Below, piece by piece: positions 53,915-62,627 of a stretch of DNA of 64,000 nt. Below the pieces are notes generated by a model. It was not told the origin of the DNA. It searched no databases and saw only the letters and a list, made by a program, of their open reading frames with translations. The first letter of the stretch is position 1; each line of letters opens with the position of its first letter. Source of the stretch: CAVRAZ01 sp963719135 (lineage in GTDB: Bacteria; Pseudomonadota; Gammaproteobacteria; DSM-19610); assembly GCA_963719135.1 (NCBI GenBank), contig CAVRAZ010000002.1, positions 1 through 64,000 of the forward strand. Direction: 5' to 3'. A program made the translations under genes and the position numbers.

Positions 53915-55009
53915 TCAGCTAGCGCGGTTGCGCAAGGTGATGGTCGAACTGAATTCACGCCGGATATAATTGTCGCCCGGTGACGAGTGTGTCGTGCCGT
54001 TGAATGTATAGGTCTGCGCCGCACCGGAAACGTTGTCGTCCAATGTGCGCAGCAGCAGATGCACTTCCGCGCTTACTACCTTTTCCCAATCGGCTGCTGT
54101 GGCGACGGTTGCGCTGTAGGTATCCGCGATCTTGTCGCCGTTGTTGTCGATGCCGTATAGGATCTGCATATTTTCAACGCCCTCCACCAGTTCGCTGGCG
54201 ACACCGTTTGAAAGCCGGTTGAGAACGGGGATTCCGTTTGCGTTGGTTGCGACCCAGTAGGCAACCGTGTTGACTTTGAAGACCTCGGTGTTGCCTCCGG
54301 CGGTAAACAGCGTGTAGGGATCGGCTGCGCTGCCCCAGGTCGAGGTCGCGTTCCCGGGCGTGCCCGTCGCGGGATGCGTTACTGTCGCTACCTCATTCGG
54401 GGAGGTTCCTGAGACTGTGATGGTGCCGGACTGGAAGATGACAGCCTTGTTGCAGTCGGCGACCATCAATATGTCACCGGGACATAATCCATTGACCTCA
54501 TCGACACCGGCCGTGCAACCGTCGGTGATGACTGAGTTGACCTCGGTGTAAACCTTGGAAGAATCAGTGGCCCGCGGAATTCGCAGTGGTTCCAGAGCCG
54601 GGTCGGCGCGGCGGAGTATGAGTACGTCAGTACCTGAGTCAGGAGCCATGCCGGCGGAGGCAAGGTAAGTCGGCGTGCTAGCGCTGACGTTGTCTTCACC
54701 TTCGATGCCCTGGGCGTAGTTGTACTGAAGCGAGGCGGCGCTGTTCACAAGGTTCTTGAACGTCGCATTGCCTATGCAGCCACGATAACCGGCCAGGCGC
54801 AGGTCCCGCGTAATGCTGTCGATGGCGAAGCGGGCGTTTTCCTGGAGACGCGCGAGATTGTCCTGGACGCGGTAGCTAGCCTTGGTGCCGGCAAATATCT
54901 GGATCACGCCACCTAACAGTATGACGCTCAAGGCGACCGCAATCATGATCTCGACCAAGGTGAGTCCATTCTGACGCAACAATTTGTGTTTCAGTGTATT
55001 CATGGTCAT
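53915..55009 (-). CDS. pilW: Minor pilin PilW
   Basis: A 364-residue prepilin: leader up to NG, then LTLVEIMIAVALSVILL with Glu5, then the PilW body (QENARFAIDSITRDLRLAGYRGC near residues 46-68) and a C-terminal region of DUF4966-like length. The start ATG at 55009 overlaps the pilV stop (ATGA); an alternative ATG is two codons later. The longer upstream frame is antisense to pilV and not coding. Part of the initiating complex at the pilus tip. Confidence 0.9.
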   Translation of the reverse strand: MTMNTLKHKLLRQNGLTLVEIMIAVALSVILLGGVIQIFAGTKASYRVQDNLARLQENARFAIDSITRDLRLAGYRGCIGNATFKNLVNSAASLQYNYAQGIEGEDNVSASTPTYLASAGMAPDSGTDVLILRRADPALEPLRIPRATDSSKVYTEVNSVITDGCTAGVDEVNGLCPGDILMVADCNKAVIFQSGTITVSGTSPNEVATVTHPATGTPGNATSTWGSAADPYTLFTAGGNTEVFKVNTVAYWVATNANGIPVLNRLSNGVASELVEGVENMQILYGIDNNGDKIADTYSATVATAADWEKVVSAEVHLLLRTLDDNVSGAAQTYTFNGTTHSSPGDNYIRREFSSTITLRNRAS

Positions 55010-55440
55010 AACTCGGTCTGGATGGTGACTTTCTGGGTTCCGTAGGTAACTTGGTCCGTGGACGCGCGTGAGTCGTCCCACTGAACCACAACGGTGACTA
55101 TGCCGCCGTTCATCACCGTCGATGACGCGCCGGAAGGCAGGTTGTTGGTCACCTGTGAACGCCATTCAGTCAGGTCCATGTCGGCGATCGCAGTTCCACT
55201 TGTGTTCGGAGTGCCGCCCACCGTCAAGTCATACGCTCCGGCAAGTGCGTTGTTGCGGTTTGCGCGCATCCGGTCAATGATGTCGTTGGCATAGAATGTC
55301 GCCTGCGAGCGCAGATAGGCACTGTAGTTGCCTCGCAAACCGTTCGCCTGTAGGCCCGCCAGGCCGAGCAGACCGATCGACAGTACAACGACTGCGATCA
55401 GAACTTCCAGCAGCGAGAACCCTCGCGCGGCTGAATTCAT
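55006..55440 (-). CDS. pilV: Minor pilin PilV
   Basis: A 144-residue prepilin from ATG 55440: a 7-residue leader MNSAARG, then FSLLEVLIAVVVLSIGLLGLAGLQ with Glu5, as in PilV. The family hallmark RSQATFYANDIIDRMRANRN follows near residues 45-64. An upstream ATG (55467) would add nine residues to the leader. Its stop overlaps the pilW start by four bases, so they are translated together. Confidence 0.88.
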   Translation of the reverse strand: MNSAARGFSLLEVLIAVVVLSIGLLGLAGLQANGLRGNYSAYLRSQATFYANDIIDRMRANRNNALAGAYDLTVGGTPNTSGTAIADMDLTEWRSQVTNNLPSGASSTVMNGGIVTVVVQWDDSRASTDQVTYGTQKVTIQTEL

Positions 55441-55490
55441 TTGGTTTCTCAGTTTGTAGTGATGCATCTGACGAACTCTTCCTGATCGAT

Positions 55491-56000
55491 CTAGGGGCAG
55501 GCACTGGCCGCGATACTGACGCGGCCGGCCGCGGATATGTTGATCACGCGCTGTTCCGAGCCGGAACAGTCCGCTATCGTGTGGGTGATATTCACCTGGG
55601 TGCCCGCCGAACCGTCATTCTGGTAGCGCATGAAAGTGGCTCCGGTATCGGTGGCCACCACCGGCGAACCGCCCAGCGCTTCGTACGTGTGCAGCACCTG
55701 GGATATGCTAGTGGCTCCAGCTGAGTTGTTGTCGGTGTAGACGATCCAGCCGGTTGACCAGTCGTTGTTGCCGGAGCAGGTGGCCTGATCCGTGCTGGCA
55801 CACACCGATACGGGAACGCCGCGGGTCACGGCCTCGGAACGGGCGGCGTTCAGCGACGAAACCAGCATGTTGACCTGGCTGGCGATGCGGTTGGTTCTGA
55901 TGACTTGCGAGAAGCTGGGGATTCCCACGGTTAACAGAACGGTGGCGATGACCAGCGTCATCATCAGTTCGATCAAGGTAAATCCGCGTTGTTTCTTCAT
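55491..56000 (-). CDS. fimU: Minor pilin FimU/GspH-type
   Basis: A 169-residue prepilin starting MKKQRGFTLIELMMTL: leader cut at G|F with Glu5. The GspH/FimT-type body follows (SLNAARSEAVTRGVPVSVC near residues 46-64), with DCSGSEQRVINISAAGRVSI near the end. In Pseudomonas FimU bridges the minor-pilin tip and the PilA fibre. It is the first gene of this cassette. The in-frame ORF upstream is non-coding. Confidence 0.9.
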   Translation of the reverse strand: MKKQRGFTLIELMMTLVIATVLLTVGIPSFSQVIRTNRIASQVNMLVSSLNAARSEAVTRGVPVSVCASTDQATCSGNNDWSTGWIVYTDNNSAGATSISQVLHTYEALGGSPVVATDTGATFMRYQNDGSAGTQVNITHTIADCSGSEQRVINISAAGRVSIAASACP

Positions 56001-56319
56001 GGCTACATTTCTAAGGCCGTGGCAGTCGGCTGTAAATCGGATTCCGACGGGCGGGAATGTTTTCGCGACGAACGGCACACCAGGATGCTCCGTGCAGAAA
56101 TCAGTGAATCTTCGGCACTTTATAGGGGACGGTGCGATGAAAACTTTACCGGCGGGTTCCCAGAAGGAGAGGGCGTAAACGCGAAATGCCGACCGACGGT
56201 AGCAGCGGGTCGACAGACGGCTAAGCGGATACGCAAACCGCAGTTGAATAGCGCGGAGGGAGACCGGCCGCCGAACGGGAGGGTAAGCAGATGTTAGGCA
56301 AAGCCGCTGGCCCGTGCGT
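56001..56319. other. Promoter gap between two minor-pilin cassettes
   Basis: About 320 bases with no credible gene. It must contain the promoter of the leftward fimU cassette. No convincing -24/-12 (sigma-54) or strong sigma-70 boxes were found. Shadow frames here have no ribosome-binding site. Confidence 0.5.
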
Positions 56320-56760
56320 TCAGAGAGGTGGCATAGCCACAAGGATCCGGCTTAACCATTGCCGGCGGGATGGGGGTTCCGGCGCCAGGCTGGCAGCGGC
56401 GAACCTGATTCTATCGGTGGAAGCCGGATCGTCCCAGCCAACAGTGACCTGATGCCGGCGCAGGAGTGCGCGATCGCTTGTCATGGTGGCCCAATCGATG
56501 TGGTACGTGATGTTTGCAAGACGCGCATCATCTTGGTCCCTGTCTGCGCCCGTATCAACATGAGTGCGCAGCGCGTCCATCTTTTCCTGGCCCAGCCGGA
56601 CCGCCTCAGCGGCTGCCATGACGGTCGACTGGCTCCGCCACAGACCGGCCTGCAACCGGGCGAGGGCGAGAAGCCCCAGGCTGATTACCAACAATGTGAC
56701 CAGTGCCTCCAGCAGGGAGGCTCCGAACTGATTGCGCCCGCGAAATATTCCTTCGATCAT
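56320..56760 (-). CDS. Second-cassette PilV-like prepilin
   Basis: A 146-residue prepilin from ATG 56760. The leader (13 residues, MIEGIFRGRNQFG) precedes ASLLEALVTLLVISLGLLALARLQ, with Glu5, matching PilV. The body resembles PilV (LRTHVDTGADRDQDD, TYHIDWATM). It is the last gene of a leftward FimT-PilW-PilX-PilV set that lies directly upstream of the canonical fimU-pilE cassette. This suggests a duplicated or divergent pilus-tip set. Confidence 0.78.
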   Translation of the reverse strand: MIEGIFRGRNQFGASLLEALVTLLVISLGLLALARLQAGLWRSQSTVMAAAEAVRLGQEKMDALRTHVDTGADRDQDDARLANITYHIDWATMTSDRALLRRHQVTVGWDDPASTDRIRFAAASLAPEPPSRRQWLSRILVAMPPL

Positions 56761-56777
56761 CCGACGGCTGTCCGGAT

Positions 56778-57860
56778 TCAACGAAAATCCTTCCATGTAC
56801 CAGGCAGGCGAAGAACCGACAACACCGGAAACTGCAGGTCGGGCACAGACGCATCCAGCCGACTGACGTGTGCCAGTTTCAGAGATTCCGAGTAACTCCC
56901 CAGTGTGCCGGCGAGCGCGAGCGTGCCGTAGATATGCCCCGCGGCTTGGCTTTGCGCCGAGCAATTACCCTCGTAAACAACGATGCCGACCAGCCGGGTG
57001 CCGCGAACGATTGGAGGGCAGCCCAAGTCTCGCGGAAATACCAGTGCAACCGGACTTTCGGGGCTGCCCAGCGACGCTGACCAGCGGCCGCCCGTCAGAT
57101 CCGTGGGCCGCACCCACCAGTAGCGACGTCTTGCCTCGTCGGGCTGGCTGGCGCGTTCGTCGTCCGCCAGCCGAGCGAACTCCTCGGGGCTGACGGTAAA
57201 CAGTAACCGCCACAGCGACCCAGGCCTGAACCGATTGCCGATGACGGCACCTCCATGCACGTCGAGCCTCTCCAGCACGTGACAGCCTGCCGGCCGCGAC
57301 GACCACATGGCTGGGCCGGTCGTGTTGTCGGGTCCATCCGCCGGGAACAGATCGGGGCTGTTCTCGATCTGACGGATACAGCCGTCGACGACCAGCGGTG
57401 GTGCGGCCTCGCCGGCCGGAGACAAGATTCCGAACGGTCTGACTATCTGTTCGGCAATCATGCCGCTTGGCGTATTGCCAGTGACTGCAATCGAGGCACG
57501 CAGGTGAAGCAGGTGAGGTAATCGCGTACTGCGTGTAAGCGTGGCGAGCAGCGGCGGCTGTCCGGGGTCGTCCCGGATTATCGTGTCGAGCGGGAGCGGC
57601 AGCACGTACTGCTCCTCGCCCTGCGTGTTTGTCGGTTGCCAGGCCCACGTGCGATAGTCCTTGGCAACGGCGTCGACCGCCAGATCGAACGCGGAGTCCA
57701 GCCACAGCCGCTGGCGGACCATGTCGATTTCGTTGGCGTTCACCCGTCGCGCCAGCCACTGCGTTCTTACCGACGACAACAGCCAGGTCGTCGCTCCCAT
57801 CAACAGCGCCATCGCAACAACCAGCGTGGCGGCTCCTTTCTGCGCATCGCCGGCGGCCAC
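56778..57860 (-). CDS. Second-cassette PilX-like protein
   Basis: A 360-residue protein, about twice the size of canonical PilX. The start resembles PilX/GspK: QKGAATLVVAMALLMGATTWLLSS, cut at G|A without Glu5. The C-terminal half is a larger beta-rich region with a cysteine pair (VDGCIRQIENS and GNCSAQS). It begins with GTG at 57860, three bases after the preceding stop. It likely occupies the PilX position in a second tip complex, inferred from order. Confidence 0.72.
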   Translation of the reverse strand: MAAGDAQKGAATLVVAMALLMGATTWLLSSVRTQWLARRVNANEIDMVRQRLWLDSAFDLAVDAVAKDYRTWAWQPTNTQGEEQYVLPLPLDTIIRDDPGQPPLLATLTRSTRLPHLLHLRASIAVTGNTPSGMIAEQIVRPFGILSPAGEAAPPLVVDGCIRQIENSPDLFPADGPDNTTGPAMWSSRPAGCHVLERLDVHGGAVIGNRFRPGSLWRLLFTVSPEEFARLADDERASQPDEARRRYWWVRPTDLTGGRWSASLGSPESPVALVFPRDLGCPPIVRGTRLVGIVVYEGNCSAQSQAAGHIYGTLALAGTLGSYSESLKLAHVSRLDASVPDLQFPVLSVLRLPGTWKDFR

Positions 57861-57863
57861 GAT

Positions 57864-58586
57864 TCAGGTCGCCTTTCGAGCTACCATGCGGTCATTCCGC
57901 ACGCGTACCAGACGCTGCGATGTTAACCGGGTTTCCGGCCGATCGGTCCACTGCACCTCCAGCTCGACCGTCAGGGTCCGTGTCCAGACCTGGTCGGACG
58001 CCGCGCCGCAGGGCCGGTCCGGCGCGTTCAGATTGAGACAATCCGACACCACGCGCGCCGTGAACCGCGTAACGGTGATCCCGGCCTCGGTCAGCGCCTG
58101 CCACCGGCCCGCGTCGCAGGAAAAGGCATCGCCCGCGTAACGCATCTGCAGCGCGCCTTCTTTCAAGCGGAAACCGAGCTGTTCGACGTTGTCCGTGTCA
58201 CTCCAGATGGGACAGTCCACCGAAGCACAGGCGCCGATACCGACCTTGCCGTCGTCGTCGGCGTCGTACGCCAACAACAGGCAGGAATCCGCAGGTTCGC
58301 CGGGGTACGCACCGGTGCGCAGATCGTTTTCGGCCGACTGGAAGGGATTGTCGCCGAGCCGGTCGATACCGGGTCGGAAATGCCAGTAGCCACTGCGGCG
58401 GGCATCCGACTCGATCAGCAACAGAATGTGTTGAAGGAGCGCATGCAGATGGGCCAGTTCCAGTTGCCGCCGCGTGTGCGTCGCGACTGTCTGATAGAGG
58501 GTCAACACCGCAGCCAGCGCGACGGCGCCCACCAGCAGGCCGATCATCAGCTCGACGAGCGAGAGTCCGCGTTGCCTGCTCAACAT
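57864..58586 (-). CDS. Second-cassette PilW-like prepilin
   Basis: A 240-residue prepilin starting MLSRQRGLSLVELMIGLLVGAVALAAVL, leader cut at G|L with Glu5. The body has the PilW-type helix LLLIESDARRSGYWHFRP near residues 55-72 and several cysteines. It is shorter than the canonical PilW in this window (364). The upstream in-frame extension is antisense. It overlaps the FimT-like gene by seven bases, so they are coupled. Confidence 0.8.
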   Translation of the reverse strand: MLSRQRGLSLVELMIGLLVGAVALAAVLTLYQTVATHTRRQLELAHLHALLQHILLLIESDARRSGYWHFRPGIDRLGDNPFQSAENDLRTGAYPGEPADSCLLLAYDADDDGKVGIGACASVDCPIWSDTDNVEQLGFRLKEGALQMRYAGDAFSCDAGRWQALTEAGITVTRFTARVVSDCLNLNAPDRPCGAASDQVWTRTLTVELEVQWTDRPETRLTSQRLVRVRNDRMVARKAT

Positions 58587-59083
58587 GGCGGATAACGACC
58601 ATCGTCCGAGCAGAGGCGTGTCCGGCCCAGCATGCTGAGCATGATCGAGACCTGCGCGCGGGAATCGCCCAGCGACACACGTCCGGCGCGCGCCGTGCCG
58701 CGTGGGGTGTCGAAGGTGACGCTGGAAGCGCCGGCGAAGTTGGCCTGCAAGAGTTGAATGCCCGGAAAGTCGTCGGAAACCGCTGCACGCGCTCCGGCGG
58801 CCGGCGCGGTGCCGCACGAGGCATCCACATCGATGCCCATGACGTAACACCAGCGCATCGGCGATTCACGCACGAAGCGAACGACATGCGGCACGCCGGT
58901 GTGCAACGTGAGTTCGCGCGCCAGCCGCAGGTCGCCCGCGACGGCCTCGGCCGCGGCGTGCAGCCGCGTGCTTTGTATCACGTGCAGCATGGCCGGCGCG
59001 GCCACGCCCGCAAGCACGCCGACGATCGTCAGGGTGACGAGCAGTTCGGGTAAGGTAAAACCAGCGCATTGTCGATCGTCCAT
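58580..59083 (-). CDS. Second-cassette FimT/GspH-type prepilin
   Basis: A 167-residue prepilin starting MDDRQCAGFTLPELLVTLTIVGVLA, cut at G|F with Glu5. The body has the GspH-type core EAVAGDLRLARELTLHTGVPHVVRF. It is the first gene of the second minor-pilin set (FimT-W-X-V). ATG 59083 follows GTGGAGTGTGG. The set has no PilY1 of its own. Confidence 0.8.
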   Translation of the reverse strand: MDDRQCAGFTLPELLVTLTIVGVLAGVAAPAMLHVIQSTRLHAAAEAVAGDLRLARELTLHTGVPHVVRFVRESPMRWCYVMGIDVDASCGTAPAAGARAAVSDDFPGIQLLQANFAGASSVTFDTPRGTARAGRVSLGDSRAQVSIMLSMLGRTRLCSDDGRYPPC

Positions 59084-59145
59084 GATCCACACTCCACCCG
59101 GTGGTTGTTTGCGAACTGAAGTATAGCTGGCAAATGTGCCCCTGA

Positions 59146-59176
59146 TTTACCGGCCGCGGTCAAATCGGGCTATAAT
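59146..59176 (+). promoter_or_regulatory. Possible promoter for the PilE-like gene
   Basis: TATAAT at 59171-59176 is a consensus -10, with TTTACC at 59146-59151, 19 bases upstream, as a poor -35. It points toward the rightward prepilin starting at 59225 and lies in the gap divergent from the FimT-like gene. Confidence 0.4.
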
Positions 59177-59224
59177 GACGGAACGCCACGGATGGTGCGC
59201 ACAACATGAATCAGGGAGGATGTC

Positions 59225-59632
59225 ATGCCGAGCAGCTTGTCGTTTCGGGGTTTTTCATTGATCGAAGTGCTGGTGGTTATTTCCATTGTCTGTATTCTCG
59301 CGTCGATCACGGTGCCTTCCTACAGTCGCCATATCGACAAGAGCAGGCGATCTGACGGCATAGTCGCACTGCTCAGAATACAATTGGCGCAGGAACAGCA
59401 ACGCACCCTGCACGGCGCGTACAGTTCCGACCTGCGCGAACTGGGGTTCGGCCGGCCGCTGTCGTCGGACGGTTACTACGCATTGAGCGTGCAACTGACC
59501 AAAGACAACTGGATCGCCGTCGCAACACCGCGCCGTGTGCAGAGCCACGACGCCTGCGGTCGTTTGGCCATCGACGCGTTGGGTCCGGTGCACGCACCGC
59601 CTTATGCGAATCGCCACTGCTGGAGCAGATAG
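59225..59632 (+). CDS. PilE-like prepilin, second cassette
   Basis: A 135-residue prepilin: leader MPSSLSFRG, then FSLIEVLVVISIVCILASITVPSYSRHIDKSRRSDG, with Glu5. The PilE-like tail has a Cys pair (HDACGRL and NRHCWSR) forming the D-loop. It is transcribed away from the FimT-PilW-PilX-PilV set, so both sets end with a PilE-like gene. Whether it is the pilin of a second system is unknown. The start follows AGGGAGGATGTC. Confidence 0.88.
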   Translation: MPSSLSFRGFSLIEVLVVISIVCILASITVPSYSRHIDKSRRSDGIVALLRIQLAQEQQRTLHGAYSSDLRELGFGRPLSSDGYYALSVQLTKDNWIAVATPRRVQSHDACGRLAIDALGPVHAPPYANRHCWSR

Positions 59633-59658
59633 AACGTTGAAGTACGAACGAGGTAGCC

Positions 59659-60771
59659 GTGTTTGATGTCGTCATAGCCGGCGCCGGACTGATTGGCATG
59701 CTCACCGCGCGCGAGTTGCACACCGCCGGTCTGCGCGTCGCGTTGGTCGAACGCGGTGAACCGGCGCGCGAGTCGACCTGGGCGGGCGGCGGCATCATTT
59801 CGCCGCTCTATCCCTGGCGCTATCCCGACCCGGTCAACGACCTCGCGCGCTGGAGTCAGGCGCGCTATCCGGCGCTGTGCGAAGCGTTGTGCGACGAGAG
59901 CGGCGTCGATCCCGAACATGTGGTCAACGGTTTGTTACTCTACGACGGCGATGCGCAGGACACCCGTCTGGCGTGGGCGGCGCGTACCGGCGCCCGTGTC
60001 GAACGGGTGAGCCAGGCGCAGTTGCGCGAGCTGGAACCGGAAGTCGTGCTGCCGGTCGCCTCTGCGCTGTGGATGCCCGATATTGCCCAAGTCAGAAATC
60101 CCCGCCTCGGCCGCGCGCTCGCGGTCGCGATGGAGCGTTCGGGTATCACGCTGTTCACCGGGCGCGACGTGCTGGGTGTGCAGACCGACGCGGGGCGGGC
60201 AACCGGAGTGATCACGGAGCAGGGCGTCATCGACGCCGATTCCGTGGTCATCGCCTCGGGCGCGTGGAGCGGCGGACTGCTGGCGTCGACCGGCCTGCAA
60301 CTGCCGGTAGTGCCGGTACGGGGCCAGATGATCCTGTTCGATGCGCCGGCCGGCTTCATACGGCGCATCGACCTGTATCAAGGTCATTACATCATCCCGC
60401 GCAAGGATGGCCGCACCCTGGTCGGCAGCACGCTCGAGTACGTCGGATTCGACAAGAGCACGACGACCGATGCCTTGCGCGCTCTGCGCGACATCGCCGT
60501 CGAGATGGTCCCGCCGTTCGCCGATCTTGCAATAGCGCATCAGTGGTCGGGACTGCGTCCTGGCTCGCCCGACGGCGTGCCCTGCATCGGGCCGCACCCG
60601 GCCATCGAACATCTCTATATAAATACCGGCCACTTCCGCAACGGCGTGGTCATGGGGCCGGCCTCGGCCCGGCTGCTGGCCGACCAGCTCCTCGGGCGGG
60701 TGCCCATTCTGTCCCCGTCGCCCTATCTGCCCGAGCAGTTTGCCGAAAAGGTGGCCGGCGCCGGAATCTAG
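59659..60771 (+). CDS. thiO: Glycine oxidase ThiO-like FAD-dependent enzyme
   Basis: A 370-residue flavoprotein. The FAD fold starts VIAGAGLIGMLTARELHTAG near residues 5-24, with WAGGGIISPLYPW near 42-54. The C-terminal part has HQWSGLRPGSPDGVPCIGPHP near 294-314 and NTGHFRNGVVMGP near 325-337, typical of ThiO. It makes the glyoxylate imine for the thiazole ring of thiamine. Start is GTG 59659. The nearest thiamine genes are not in the window. Confidence 0.92.
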   Translation: MFDVVIAGAGLIGMLTARELHTAGLRVALVERGEPARESTWAGGGIISPLYPWRYPDPVNDLARWSQARYPALCEALCDESGVDPEHVVNGLLLYDGDAQDTRLAWAARTGARVERVSQAQLRELEPEVVLPVASALWMPDIAQVRNPRLGRALAVAMERSGITLFTGRDVLGVQTDAGRATGVITEQGVIDADSVVIASGAWSGGLLASTGLQLPVVPVRGQMILFDAPAGFIRRIDLYQGHYIIPRKDGRTLVGSTLEYVGFDKSTTTDALRALRDIAVEMVPPFADLAIAHQWSGLRPGSPDGVPCIGPHPAIEHLYINTGHFRNGVVMGPASARLLADQLLGRVPILSPSPYLPEQFAEKVAGAGI

Positions 60772-60803
60772 ACGCTTTCAGGGAGGCAACGTATACTCAA
60801 AAA

Positions 60804-61244
60804 ATGATGCAAGCGACCGACCTGCAACCCCTGTCCGAAACCGAAGTGGCCCAACGGCTGTCGGCATTCGACATCCTGCCCACCCCGCAGCGGGTGAAGA
60901 TCGCCCAGGTGATGCTGGTGCGGGATCAGCACCTGTCGGCGGAGCAGGTCCTGGAACGGGTTAACCAGGCCGAAAATTGTGTATCGAAAGCAACGGTTTA
61001 CAATACTCTTGGGCTGTTCGCCCGCAAGGGTATCCTGCGCGAGGTGATCGTCGACCCGACCCGGGTGTTCTACGACACCAACAGCCGCCCCCACCACCAT
61101 TTTTACCACGTGGACACCGGCGAGCTGCAGGACATCATGACCGACCAGCTCGGCCTGGAAGGCCTTCCGGACCTGCCTCCCGGCACCGTCGCCGAGGGCG
61201 TCGATATCATCGTCCGCGTACGCCGCGGCGACGAGGCCGACTGA
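60804..61244 (+). CDS. Fur-family metalloregulator
   Basis: A 146-residue Fur-family repressor. The winged helix (LPTPQRVKIAQVML, ENCVSKATVYNTLGLFARKGIL) is followed by the metal-binding HHHFYHVDTGELQDI region near residues 94-109. It lacks the C-terminal zinc CXXC pairs of classical Fur, so PerR-, Irr- or Zur-like specificity cannot be told apart. It lies 32 bases after thiO. The open frame further upstream is a shadow of thiO. Confidence 0.85.
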   Translation: MMQATDLQPLSETEVAQRLSAFDILPTPQRVKIAQVMLVRDQHLSAEQVLERVNQAENCVSKATVYNTLGLFARKGILREVIVDPTRVFYDTNSRPHHHFYHVDTGELQDIMTDQLGLEGLPDLPPGTVAEGVDIIVRVRRGDEAD

Positions 61245-61249
61245 CCGGG

Positions 61250-61278
61250 TTGTTACACCCCAAGTCTCTGTTTATACT
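61250..61278 (+). promoter_or_regulatory. Promoter for tRNA-Thr
   Basis: TTGTTA at 61250-61255 and TATACT at 61273-61278 with a 17-base spacer. The tRNA begins 12 bases after the -10, the right distance for a stable-RNA start. Confidence 0.7.
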
Positions 61279-61289
61279 CGCCAACCCCT

Positions 61290-61365
<76 letters not shown>

Positions 61366-61855
61366 AAACTCGATAAGTTACACTGTGTCTGCTGGTTCGG
61401 CGCGTTCAATGCAGACAGTACGCAGACAATTCAGCGCGGCAGAATCAGGCGCTGCATCTACGCATCTTATTGCTGAGCAGGCTACTTGCGAACTTCCGTT
61501 TTCGACCCTGGGACGGAAGTCCGCCATGGCTTGGGCAGGTCGGGCCGAACGAATGTGAAGCCCGGTGCGAGGGCAATGTCGGGCTTCCTTTCCTCAGCCC
61601 AACCGACGGGTGCGGATGGCAACGCCTGACCGGCTGTTGCCCGTTGAGCAGTTTCAGAACCGCAGAACAAACCAAACAGGCGAAAACCGACCCTAAGCGG
61701 GTGACGGGGCGCAACTCTTGAAGGGCACCGACTCGCCAAGCAGCGGTACTTCGGGCGGACAATACTCGATGCATGCGCTTCCCAAGAAACAGGAGATGTT
61801 CGCGAAAGCACATGGCGGCGGTGCCATTGGCTGCCATTTCGAGTATCGTCGGCGC
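61366..61855. other. Gap after tRNA-Thr without a clear gene
   Basis: About 490 bases. Frames open on both strands, including one on the minus strand with unexceptional composition, but none has a good start or motif. Nothing resembles an integrase or a perfect copy of the tRNA 3' end. The only hint of mobility is the intron further right. Confidence 0.45.
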
Positions 61856-62449
61856 ATGGCAGATGAAAGGTTGTTTCCCGCCACCATCATGCCCGACAGG
61901 GACTGGTGGCATGCCCTGTGGCCGGACCCGGAAGCAGTACTGCGTAGCATCGGTATCGATCCCGGCATGGAAGTCGTCGACCTGTGCTGCGGCGACGGGC
62001 ACTTCACCGGGCCCATGTGTCAGTTGGTTCATCCCGGCAAGACCTGGGCGCTGGACCTGGACGCCAAACTACTCGCCGAGGCTGAGCACGCCTGCCGGGG
62101 CAACCCCAATCTTATTGCAGTACTGGCCGATGCGATGCAGTTGAGTCGTTACATCAGTGCGCCGGTAGATTTCGTCTTCATTGCCAACACGTTTCATGGG
62201 GTGCCGGATAAGGCCGCTTTGTCAATGGCGGTCTACGCCGCGCTCAAGCACGCTGGACGTTTCGCAATCGTTAACTGGCATCGCCTGCGGCGCGATGAAA
62301 CCAGGGTGCTTGGCCAGCCGCGGGGGCCGGATACGGCGCTGCGGATGGAGCCCGATGATGTCCGAACGTTGGTTGAGCCTGCCGGGTTCACGCTCGAAAA
62401 GATCGTCGAAGTGGGGCCGTATCACTACGCGGCCGTATTCCTGAAATAA
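61856..62449 (+). CDS. SAM-dependent class I methyltransferase
   Basis: A 197-residue enzyme. Motif I is VVDLCCGDGHFTGPM near residues 40-54, acidic motif LDLDAKLLAEA follows near 65-75, and VDFVFIANTFHGVPDK is motif IV region. The ATG at 61856 gives MADERLFPATIMPDRDWW, a plausible start; a 46-codon upstream extension is open but has no similarity. Substrate unknown. Its stop is 30 bases before a short ORF interrupted by the group II intron. Confidence 0.82.
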   Translation: MADERLFPATIMPDRDWWHALWPDPEAVLRSIGIDPGMEVVDLCCGDGHFTGPMCQLVHPGKTWALDLDAKLLAEAEHACRGNPNLIAVLADAMQLSRYISAPVDFVFIANTFHGVPDKAALSMAVYAALKHAGRFAIVNWHRLRRDETRVLGQPRGPDTALRMEPDDVRTLVEPAGFTLEKIVEVGPYHYAAVFLK

Positions 62450-62479
62450 CTGGAGGCTGGGCGATTCGGAGAAAAGCAA

Positions 62480-62627
62480 TTGAGCACTTTTGGAAGCAAT
62501 GGCGCGGAGAAATCGCACCTGGAGCAGATACAAGCTCTATATACAGAACTCGCCGAAACTCCTGATAAAGACTTCGGATGGGGGAAGGGAAGGGAGAATG
62601 CCCGATCGCTGGGTTATGCGGACGATT
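62480..62627 (+). CDS. 5' end of an ORF interrupted by the group II intron
   Basis: A frame starting at TTG 62480, eight bases behind a GGAG site, encodes about 49 residues (STFGSNGAEKSHLEQIQALY, then DFGWGKGRENARSLGY) before the intron begins. The sequence resembles the start of small methyltransferase-associated or SAM-dependent proteins but the family is not certain. The rest of the gene would lie beyond the intron, outside the window. It is co-directional with the methyltransferase. Confidence 0.6.

Noticed and set aside
61445..62032. Minus-strand frame after tRNA-Thr
   Set aside because: It runs antisense into the methyltransferase and has no recognisable domain.
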